Assembly: GCA_019914995.1 (NCBI GenBank)
Contig: CM034140.1
Location: 6,572,001 to 6,636,000, forward strand
Direction: 5' to 3'
DNA from: Acanthochlamys bracteata
Taxonomy: Eukaryota > Streptophyta > Magnoliopsida > Pandanales > Velloziaceae
DNA: 64,000 nt
In this document: piece after piece, positions 34,101-42,826 of the stretch
How the letters are laid out: every line of letters starts with the position of its first letter
How positions within the stretch are numbered: the stretch's first letter is position 1
Position numbers and translations under genes: made by a program
The notes under the pieces: model-generated
What the model saw: only the letters and a program-made list of their open reading frames with translations
Told to the model about the DNA's origin: nothing
The model's database searches: none

Positions 34101-35850
34101 ATTAGAAAAAAATAGTAAAAAATTTGAATTTAATTTGTATATATATATATTTAATTTATCTTAATTTTAACTAATTTTTATTTAATTTATAAATTTGTCA
34201 AAATTAATATTTTTTCTTTTTAAATATATCATAATTAATAATTTTGATATATTATTATTAAAAATTAATATTTATAATTTTTATTTAATAATTTAATTAT
34301 TAAATGGGTCGACCTGAATTTGATCCGGTTATAAATAGGTTGGGTTAGGATTGACAATTTTGACCCATATAAATAAATGGGTCGGGTTAGGGTTAAATAA
34401 TTTTGACCCGGTTATTATATGGGTCGATCCGGAACCGACTCATGAACCCATATTGCCACTCCTAATTAACGGTTAGTATGGTATCTGCGTTATAGGAACT
34501 AAAATGATATATGAGTTAGAATGTGTTTTCTCAGCTAGATAGAAACATACAAACATGAAGGATGCATAAGAACAGAAACTATTGAAGCACCTATCAACAG
34601 TAATTATTCATTTTGAATCTGTACTCAGACCATGGAGTATACATGGATCTAAGGGCAGAAAAGATTTCACCAGGAAATCTTCGTTAGGTAGGTAAACCAC
34701 ATAAAAACAAGCAAAAGTCCATGGAGCATAGTTGCAACCATACCTTCAATATTAGTATTGATCCAAAATTCAATAAACCAGACAAAGGAATTTTTACTAA
34801 TTTCTGGTCTAAGTTTAGCATCACAATGACAGTAGTAAAACCAACACATTTGCAATAGAAAGGAAACCAAAAAGGAAATAAACGATCTTTCAGGGATGTT
34901 TTGGCGTTTACTACAAACCTTTCATGATAATATGTGCAATCCATAAGATATTCTTCTTACTTACTTTGCTGTATCTGTTAACCAACTAGTGAATACAGTC
35001 AACTTTCCTAATTTGTTATCTCCAAAATATTTCCTACATATTACAATTTAAGGGAATTCCACTAATGCTACTTCTTTGTTTCTTTACACCAATGCCGTTC
35101 TACAAACATTTGCAATCACTTAACATCTACGGAGTTAGACACTTTTTAGTTTCAAAAAAACCTTCGTAGCGAGAAGAGAGAGTCATGATCACCCACAAGG
35201 GACGATTTGACTAATTAATATTCATGAAGAGAACTATATGCATCAGATATCAGTGTTAAAAATGTAAACTGCGACGCTAGGAAAACTAAGCAAAACTGAA
35301 GGAAAGAAGAACACATACTTGAATCAACTTTCTGAATAACAGTTGTCTCAGACGGACTTTGAGATGCCTCTGATAATGTTTCATTTGAAGAAGCAGAGCC
35401 ATCATCTCTATGATTATCAGCACCATCACTAACAGGGATTTTACCATCACTGTCGACAAGTGTGGCATTATTCTCTGCAACCGTATTATTGACAGACGCA
35501 GCTGCTGGTGCTTCGCTAAATGTCTTGATAACTGAATCCAATGTGTTTTGTTTATCATCTCTGTTATCCTCCTCACTCAAACCTAAATCTTTCTGGACAC
35601 CATTGGTTGATTCTTTACTGGTAACGAACACGGTAGTCTTATTATTCACCATAGGCACTACAACTGGATTTCTCGATCGATCTACTCCAAGGATATAACT
35701 GTGAAGTGTTGAACCAACAGCGTTAGTTACATAGAGCTGCGACCCAATAAAGATTAAGAAAGCCAATGCCCCAACTGAAAGCACGACGAGTGAGATCGAC
35801 CGCGGCATTGCCAACAAATTTGGAATACTCTTTGGAGAAGATACAGACAT
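31200..35850 (-). CDS. Trichome birefringence-like (TBL) polysaccharide O-acetyltransferase, YLS7/TBL17 type
   Basis: Golgi type II membrane protein of the DUF231 family; relatives O-acetylate cell-wall xylan, mannan or pectin. Three exons in phase (35850-35319, 33180-32903, 31988-31200) give 532 aa. A membrane anchor lies at about 16-38 (RSISLVVLSVGALAFLIFIG). A long low-complexity stem rich in Asn/Ser follows to about 177. The PMR5N domain starts at CNLYSGKWF; the GDS motif is at 253-255 (AYIGDSVARNQMES) and the second catalytic DxxH block at 504-507 (QDCLHWCMPGP). The pattern HDGHPGPYRSPDPNK and KRGPNGQPPPQDCLHWC is closest to YLS7/TBL17 as I remember it. Both catalytic motifs are intact. 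Intron 1 (about 2.1 kb) holds a hAT-like MITE at 33924-34464. Substrate cannot be judged from sequence. Confidence 0.92.
33924..34464 (+). mobile_element. hAT-like MITE in intron 1 of the TBL gene, copy B
   Basis: A 541-bp element with terminal inverted repeats TAGGGGTGGCAA and TTGCCACTCCTA (one mismatch) and a perfect 8-bp target duplication ATTAACGG (33916-33923 and 34465-34472). The interior has GGGTCGGGTCAA-type words at both ends around an AT core, and is the same family as 16599-17120. Eight-bp duplication and end sequence indicate a non-autonomous hAT element. The perfect flanks indicate a fairly recent insertion. Confidence 0.9.
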
Positions 35851-37423
35851 TATCGCACCTACTTCAATCTAATAATCTCATCAAAACCTAATCACATCTC
35901 CATGAAATTCATCTCTATGATGTATCGAAATTTCCAGCAGAATTCCAACAAAATCAACAAGTTACGAATCTTCTAGAAGAAAAATTGAACTACAACAACA
36001 AATTCATTAAACTCTTGAAACAAATTCAAACTCCTGCACCGTCCTGAACCCAAACTCAAACAACCAGTGTAAGAACCAACACTTCAAGAATTAAACCGAT
36101 TTGCAATGAAGGGTGAAGGAAGGTTTGAAGATTAGGGAAGAGAGAGATGGAAAGAAACCAGATCTAACGAAAAACAAGGGATCTTCTACAGATTTGGATT
36201 TTTAAATAAAATTTATAACAAAAGAAAAGCTAAAGACAAATTTTATTTTCTGTAAATAGAGTAGAAGTACGGAAGACAAATTTGCGTTTGCAACTATTTG
36301 TAGATGAATTGAAGTTTCTCAATTATTCTTATTTTATATTTTTTCTTGTTCTTTATTGAGATGTTGCTTTGTTGGGCTTGTTTTTTCATATTTTAATGGC
36401 CTTAAATATTAATTAATTTCACTATTAATAGAATTTAGAGAAACTAGAATGCAATTCAGGTGTTCTTTCTTTGATTGATTATTTCCAAATTATACAAAAT
36501 AATATTTGCATAATTTAGTTACACAAAGTTTGAAATAATTTTTACAAAAGGACGAAAACTTCTTGTTAGAATGTTCTTATCATAAAACATTTTGTAGTTG
36601 CTGCACTGAGTTGTTGTTATTTTGTTTTTTGTCTTTTGCTACATTGAGTTGTTATTTTGTCCTCCTATGGGGCCATTTAAATTGCTTATAAAATATATTT
36701 TAGTGAAAAAAATTCCAGTGAAATTTAAAATAATTTAATTTTTAGCTTAAAATTATATATATATATATATATATATATTAAATAATTTAGTAAAATTTTT
36801 TTGAAACAAAATACTAAAAAAAGAAGATGAATAAGCCCTATAATAAGTAATGCCAAACAGTTTATATATAATTTTATGAAGGAAAATAAAATGCACCATA
36901 ATTTGTGTGTTTTTTTTTAAAAAGACGTGAACTAAAGAGGTGAATTGAAAGTGATTTATTGTATTTTTTTGTATAATTAAAAGTGAGCTAAATATAAATT
37001 TTTAATAGAACAAAGTAAATTGTAAGAGTGAAAAAAACATTGAAGTGAAATTTTAAAAAAAGTTACATATTTTTCATCAAGAAGCTTGTAGACAATTAAA
37101 TAAGTTTATACATAATGGAAAAATTTTATTCATCATTTGAAATGAAAACGTAGCAACAGTCACACCATAACTGGTGGTTTATACACAATAGAACATTCAC
37201 GTAAACCCACAAATATCACCCAGAAACGAAGTTCAAAACTGCATACTGAACGTATAGTATACACTGATGGTTCCAAACGTAAGAGTTCACAACAAGCTAT
37301 TATTAAGTCCTCATGTTACATATGAATACACGAAATACTTTACATATGCTTAATCGACTATAAAATAATATTTACCAGAAGCCTATTTCTTGGGGGCAAA
37401 AGAAGCTCTAAATACTCCAGAAG
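35851..37423. other. TBL promoter region and F-box gene 3' region
   Basis: Upstream of the TBL start there is a less AT-rich stretch to about 36180 (probable leader). Beyond it lie AT-rich DNA and a (TA)n run at about 36757-36779. No coding sequence seen. Confidence 0.6.
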
Positions 37424-39727
37424 CTACCATTCCTCCTCATCACTATAAATGGAGCATTCGGGGCAGTGATTTAAAGAACAAAACTCTCTGTCGAATAAAA
37501 AGCTTTTTAGTTTCAAAGCGAGCTGTTGAACTTCAGGGTCTCTTCCAACACAGCCACAGCCGGTGATATCTAAAGCTTCCAACTGTCTACATCCTTTCAG
37601 TAGGACAACCAAATCAGGTATCTTGCAATTTGAGTTTGACAGGTTGAGAAACTTGATGTTTGGTAGCCATGACACAATTGCCTCTGCAACTTCAATAGAT
37701 AAAACCCCAGCGAGTCTAATATGATTGAAGTTTTTACAGCTAGTAGCGATTTGCTTCAAGATTAATGGATGAAGACAAATTCCATTCACCCCTATACCTT
37801 CTAACTGCTTCAACTCGTTGATAGCCTCACAGAATGCTTCTACCTGAATTGTTTGTGCTTCACTGCAATGCAAGTATCTGAGAGTTGGGCACCTGACAAG
37901 GTTTCCAAGTATAACTTTATCATTCTACATTCACAAAACAACAACTATATGAAGTTGCTAGCTGTAGAAGCAAGCTACGTATACAGGAAATTCTTGGATT
38001 GATCGGTATTTGATGTTTGCAAAATACATAAAAATTTTCCTACTTGATAAATATTTCATTTAAAAATCTCCTAAACACATTGAGCTATGTTTGTAAAAGT
38101 ACCAGGATGGTCAAGTATGCTAAAAATAGAACGGAGCTCTACATTGAGACTATATAGAACAATCTAAGAGTTAACATTGGTGCTGCAATTCAAAAGTGAA
38201 ATGCCCATGACCACACAACTTGGATTGAAATTTTGAGATTCAACAAAACTGTGGCAAAGCTGAAACTTTCATACTGAAAATGAAGAAGCAGTAAACACCA
38301 AGCACATTCCGAGAACGGTCCCAGATGAATTTCTTAAAGAAATATTAGCATCAACAATACAATGCATCCCACTTGATGTCCCATCAAAATTGACAATGCA
38401 GGTCATAGTTCAATATAAGCAAGTCATACTTCAATACAGAATAGATCATAGTTCAACTCAAAGCAACTTATTCATCTATTATTCAATACAAATACATATA
38501 TATAGACTCCTTATAATACTAAATAAGGAGAGTTCTAAAATAATAAAAGACATCTAATTCTAAAAAAAGATATCTAAAATAATTATGTGTTGACTCACGC
38601 CAACAAGTTCAACTCAAAGCAACTTGGTGGGATGCTGGATGTGGACACTGGCTGCGGCGAAGTATTATTCTATTAGCATATAGTTGGGCCAATAAATACT
38701 ATAACTATTAGAGACTCATTTCTTGCCTATAAATTGTGTTGATCCTCGAATGAAACAAGTTTTTATCTTCCAATGATCAGCTCTAAGGCTGAAATCAATG
38801 ATTCAAGAAAGATCATAGTCCGGAACTCCATTTACAAAACACAGTAGTATATTGATACAGAACTAATAGGACTATGTCTAAACTAGTTTCCTAAAGCACA
38901 ATAAGTTTAACTTACCTGTCAGTCTATCTTTAACAATACAGCCATTGCTCAAGAACTCCTACATCATATGACCGTGACTTCTCAAAAGTGTAAAGCTAAC
39001 GAATGAACCACATGCCGGAACAGTTGGATACCTCCACAGCTTAGCATGAAGTTGCAGAGCCATTTATTTCTACCTCAAAATATGTTTAGAGGAAGATTCT
39101 TTGTCCGATGATTTCAGGCATGCACTTAGCAGGAATGTATGTAATATCAATTACTTAATGATTCCCGGCTACTCTTAAATTGAGCTATGAAAAGAAGTGC
39201 TTGAAGAATTTGGTATATGGTGTGATGCAAGCTACCTTAGAGATGGATGAAATCTTGAATCTCATAAGGAAATTCCATAAAAATTCATAAAATTACAACA
39301 ATTGAATTTCATAATAAGGTGTCATAGAAATTCATAACTTAACGTGCAACCCTAGAACAAAACTTGTTATACTACTATAGAAACTATTGAATCTCATAAT
39401 CGAAGTTCCATAAAACATAGGCTTTGAAGATTAGGCTTACCTTGTAGCTAGTAGAAGCATATCAGAAACACCGACCAAGTGAAATGGAGAGAGCAACACA
39501 GACTGCAAGCTGCCGCCGCTGCGAGCCACTGCGATATCGAGCAATCGAGGGAGTGAATCATTCGGACCATAACATTCGCGGAGATCCAAATTCCTCCATA
39601 GAGAAGGATCATTGGATGCTTGATACCATGATTTGCAAACAAGTCTTGAACCCAACATAAGATCTTCCAAATCCAGGTTGGAGAAAATTTGTGTCAACAA
39701 TTCTGGAAGCAGAAATTGCCAATCCAT
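37424..39727 (-). CDS. F-box/LRR protein (At3g48880-like)
   Basis: Substrate receptor of SCF ubiquitin ligases, inferred from the N-terminal F-box. Two exons (39727-39441 and 37892-37424) join in phase as ...LLLATR-CPTLRYLHC..., giving 251 aa. The acceptor at 37893 was chosen because it restores R-C-P in frame, matching the ERCPGLRR segment of relatives; the upstream TGTAG site does not keep phase. F-box: residues 1-45 (LPELLTQIFSNLDLEDLMLGSRLVCKSWYQASNDPSLWRNLD). About four degenerate leucine-rich repeats follow, and the end is acidic with a CPECSIYSDEEEW tail, shorter than the 300 or so residues of Arabidopsis relatives. The target protein is unknown. Confidence 0.85.
38450..38625. repeat. 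20-bp direct repeats around a 136-bp segment in the F-box intron
   Basis: AGTTCAACTCAAAGCAACTT occurs at 38450-38469 and again at 38606-38625. The DNA after the second copy (TGGTGGGATGCTGG...) and the TATA/AATAA-rich middle recall a fragment of an LTR or similar mobile element, but I found no primer binding site or paired LTR. Confidence 0.6.
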
Positions 39728-40117
39728 TGTTCTTCCTCTAACCCAAAAAATAATATAAAAAAGATCTTTCTGTGGGGATTTTTGCAGAGTTTAACTAGGA
39801 TTTGAGAAGAATTTTCTAAACTGATTGGAAAAGAATTACTAACTTAAAGAATGTTGAAAAAGAAATTGGTGAATTAAAAATGTTGAGAAGAGAAACTGAG
39901 AATTAATCCTATAAAGAAATAAGAAAACTTAAGAACTAATTTAAAATAAAATTTTCAAAAAAAATTTAATTTAAATTTTATTTAAAATAAATTTATTTTA
40001 TTTTATCATACATATATATAAATAAAATTGAACAAGATTTTAATAAGTACTGACTACCGCGTCCTTAGTCTTCTTCGCAATAAGTCCCTTACTTTGGTTT
40101 AATTATATATGGGGGCG

Positions 40118-40368
40118 TTTTGAATCGTTTATAAAATAGAATGTTTTTAAAATAAAAAATATTTTTAATTTTTTTAAAAAATAAATTTTATTTTTTTATT
40201 TTTAATAAAATAATAAAATTATATAATAAAAAAATTTTATTACGTAAAATTTTTTTATATTTTTTAAATTTTCTAAATATTTATAAATTATGTATTATAA
40301 AATGAAAAATAAAAAATATTAAAAAATAATTTTTTATAAATTTCGCTAAACGCACCCATATGAGTCTA
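40118..40368. repeat. AT-rich MITE, copy at 40.1 kb
   Basis: AT-rich self-complementary block with end sequences GGGGCGTTTTGAATCG on the left and GCTAAACGCACCC on the right, inverted relative to each other. Same family as 30647-30893. Target duplication not clear. Confidence 0.55.
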
Positions 40369-40783
40369 GAATATAATGGCCCTTATGCCCTTGGGTATAA
40401 TTTTTTCTGAATCGTTAGATGAATCTACTTTTTTTTAATCTAACGGCTCGGATACGTTGTTGAAAATCCCTAAAACCGCAAGCAAGTCGCTCTTTAAATA
40501 GTTCAAGGCACAGTCCGCCGTTCTAAATCGAAACAAATTTTTTCTTGAATTTCTCCGTTTCTTTGTTATGATCTCCTTCTTCGCTTTCAATTTCTTCTAT
40601 CGATCGCCATTGTTCTTCCCCTTCTTTCGTTTTTCTTAGACATTTATTTTTACGAAATTGCATTTCATTGTTATGTTTTGTCGAATGAAATTTCAAACCT
40701 ACTTCGGTTTTTCAACTGGTAGGTGTATCCTTTTTCCCTTATTTTTCTTGAAATTTTATGTTGACTGAATGATTTGTTGACAT
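40369..40783. other. Possible leader of a non-coding snoRNA host transcript
   Basis: Upstream of the snoRNA, with a TTTAAATA box at about 40493-40500 and a C/T-rich stretch without a long frame. GGTAGGTG near 40720 could be a splice donor. If so the snoRNA at 40784 would be intronic in a non-coding host gene. This is inference. Confidence 0.35.
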
Positions 40784-40871
40784 GGCGGGTGCGGTGATGA
40801 AGCAATAGATTGGACTAGAGTTTCTGATCATAGTATTTGAAGACAAACCCTTGGCTGTCTGAGCACTCGCC
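40784..40871 (+). ncRNA. C/D box snoRNA, double guide for 25S rRNA
   Basis: All parts of a box C/D snoRNA are present in 88 nt. Terminal stem GGCGGGTGC (40784-40792) pairs with GCACTCGCC (40863-40871) over 9 bp with one G-U. C box GTGATGA is at 40794-40800, D' box CTGA at 40824-40827, D box CTGA at 40859-40862. The guide before D (CCCTTGGCTGT) is complementary over 11 nt to the 25S segment ACAGCCAAGGG. The guide before D' (GGACTAGAGT) is complementary to ACTCTAGTCC, extendable by G-U pairs. Both segments lie within about 60 nt of each other in domain V of 25S rRNA as I remember it. By the D+5 rule the 2'-O-methyl targets would be the C in ACAG-C-CAAGGG and the U in GAC-U-CUAG. I have not checked the rRNA sequence by alignment. 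Confidence 0.85.
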
Positions 40872-40943
40872 GCCATGGCAATTTCTCAAAATCTATTTCT
40901 TCTCTGTTTTCTTTCTTTTTCGTTCTTCTAAAATTTTGATTTG

Positions 40944-41050
40944 ATTGATGGGCAACTTTTGTTTTCGATTGTGGCCTAGAGTTACTGATCTTTGGTTTGA
41001 TTTAGAAAAACCAACAAATTGAAAACAAACCCTTGGCCCTCTGAATACAA
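40944..41050 (+). ncRNA. Degenerate second copy of the C/D snoRNA
   Basis: CCTAGAGTTACTGATC followed by ACAAACCCTTGGCCCTCTGA repeats the D' and D guide regions of the snoRNA at 40784 in order, with D' CTGA at 40985-40988 and D CTGA at 41041-41044. The C box is weak (TTGATGG region at about 40946), extra bases separate it from the D' guide, no terminal stem forms, and both guides carry changes that break part of the rRNA match. Probably a non-functional paralogue. Confidence 0.55.
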
Positions 41051-41449
41051 TAAGAAAATTGATTTCTCGTTTGTTAATTGTGAACGATTCAATTTTCCTA
41101 AGATTTGCGTCCATTACCAATTCTGGGGAATTTTTTACTTTGTTTCTCTAGGTATAATGGCTAGGACGCTAAACGCAAAGTGTGGTCATCCTGATCGTTG
41201 GCTGATTTGTGCCAATTGGTCCTGGAAACGCCACATACATTTTTAATTCTCTGTATTTGGATGGTAATTTTCATACAAACTCTTTACTTGTGTAGAACAA
41301 TAATCATGATGAAGGTGGATTGATTCTATAATCTTTATTATTTACACAACTTAAAAGTATCATATTACACATTTTTCTGAATGAAATTGGGACAAATAAA
41401 ATACAGCGAAGATTTATTCAGTCACATAAAATGAAATCAGTAGTGAAAT

Positions 41450-41738
41450 AGAGTATGCGCAAATAATAAGATGCAAGTCTTCTGCAAGGCCACAAGCAGC
41501 AAGCTACCCATTTTGAATTCCTAACTTTTGTAGGAAGCATTTCATCGAACACCTTACGAACAGCTTTCAGATTGCCGGATTTACAGCGAGAGAATATAAG
41601 TTTTGCGTTGAAACTGGAAACAACAAATTGTGGTAGTGATGGTAATCTGTTGGATAAGATGAAGAACTTGAAACGACGATTGTTTGATTTTGCTAAGCTT
41701 GAAGTAGAACATGGAAGATTAAACTCTGAAGAAATCAA
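41450..41738 (-). pseudogene. Truncated PPR protein fragment
   Basis: A minus-strand frame from ATG at 41738 reads a Ser-rich start like an organelle signal, then FNAKLIFSRCKSGNLKAVRKVFDEM, which fits one pentatricopeptide repeat of the PLS type (NALI..Y.K.G....A..VFDEM). After LPTKVRNS the similarity ends and the frame runs on into unrelated residues to 41418. True PPR genes code for ten or more repeats, so this is most likely a gene fragment. RNA-editing or organelle function cannot be claimed. Confidence 0.6.
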
Positions 41739-42826
41739 TGAAGCTGCAACGTTCTCATAGAAGTATAAGTTGCTGTTTGGTATTTATTTTTGTCCACTTT
41801 TTGTCTAATGTTTTATATCATATAAATATTTTGAAATATTTTAAAAACTAAAATAAAAAATTTTATATTATAAAATTTTAATTGTTATTTATAATAATTT
41901 TTAATATATTAAAATATTTTTTAAAGTATTTTGCTCGCGGTTTATTTAGGTGTATATCTTTCTTTCAAAAAAAAAATTTTCAAACTTATTTCAATATAAA
42001 ATAAATAATATTTTAAATAATATTTTTCTTAAAAAATAATTTTTTAAAATTTAATATAAACTATATATAATAATTTATTTTATTAAAATTTTATTAGTTT
42101 TTTAAAATTATTTTTAATTAATTTTTTTTTCAAAATAAACATACCGCTTAACATGCACACTGAGCGTGTTTAGAGTCGACGGGTAAAGTCAAATCTTTAA
42201 AAAATGAATTAAATAAATTAAATAAAAAATTAATATTAATAAAAAATAACTTTTTATATTAATTGTATATTATATTAAAAATTACTTAATAAAAATAAAT
42301 TATTTTATATTAAAAAAATTAAATTTGGAGTGTTGAGAGATCCTATAACTGACGTGGCAACAAGTGTTTCTTTCACGTGAGATGCACGTGGATCTAAGAA
42401 AGATTGGAGGGTTAAAATGCATGACCCATTTTCAACAAATATCTATGAAGCCCTTTTCTTGTTCGTTTATAATTTACAGCGTTTGCGTTCGATATTTTGA
42501 GCGTAGCGGTCACAAGAAGAGGGATTCATAGACTGGAGGAAGTATGAAAGAAGATTCTTTCGCAGGGTCCCTTAGCGAAATAGACAAGTCATTTGGGAGC
42601 TGACTCGCTGTTAAATCTCATGCTGTTGAATTTGGGAGCGTTAAAAGATTTTCTCCCCAAAATAAAAAGTTTCAGGTTAGTTCTTCTTTCTTTTCTCTCT
42701 GTATTTATGGATGTAATGAATTTAGTAGGATTATCTAGTTCTTCTTTTATAAATGTGATCAAATTGAAACAAAGAGGAAAAGGAAAAAAAATGAAATCTT
42801 TGTTCTTGGTTCTTCCAGCTGCTGTC
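41739..42826. other. AT-rich spacer and LpxD upstream region
   Basis: AT-rich repeats up to about 42330, then the probable LpxD promoter and leader. A PPT-like CTTCCAG at 42811-42817 could end a leader intron. Two longer frames (starts at 42593 and 42791) run into the LpxD start in frame or overlap it but lack family similarity upstream of MAIASLRSS. Confidence 0.5.
42352..42390 (+). promoter_or_regulatory. Cluster of ABRE/G-box sites upstream of LpxD
   Basis: ACGTGGC (42352-42358), CACGTG (42374-42379) and CACGTG (42385-42390) fall within 39 bp, about 440 bp upstream of the LpxD start. G-boxes and ABREs bind bZIP and bHLH factors, and multiple copies are typical of ABA- or light-responsive promoters. 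Function here is inference. Confidence 0.55.

Noticed and set aside
37896-37926. Alternative acceptor for F-box exon 2 (TGTAG before AATGATAAAG)
   Set aside because: It breaks reading-frame phase with exon 1; the later CAG at 37893 restores it and the expected R-C-P join.
38905-39085. Possible middle exon in the F-box gene intron
   Set aside because: Splice-like ACTTAC and CTACC borders are present on the minus strand, but the frames contain stops and no leucine-rich repeat.
41146-41240. tRNA- or snoRNA-like segment with GGCTAGGACG
   Set aside because: No B box, no cloverleaf and no C/D stem could be drawn.
41301-41380. Second C/D snoRNA candidate (ATGATGA near 41307, CTGA near 41377)
   Set aside because: No terminal stem and no D' box; chance boxes in AT-rich DNA.
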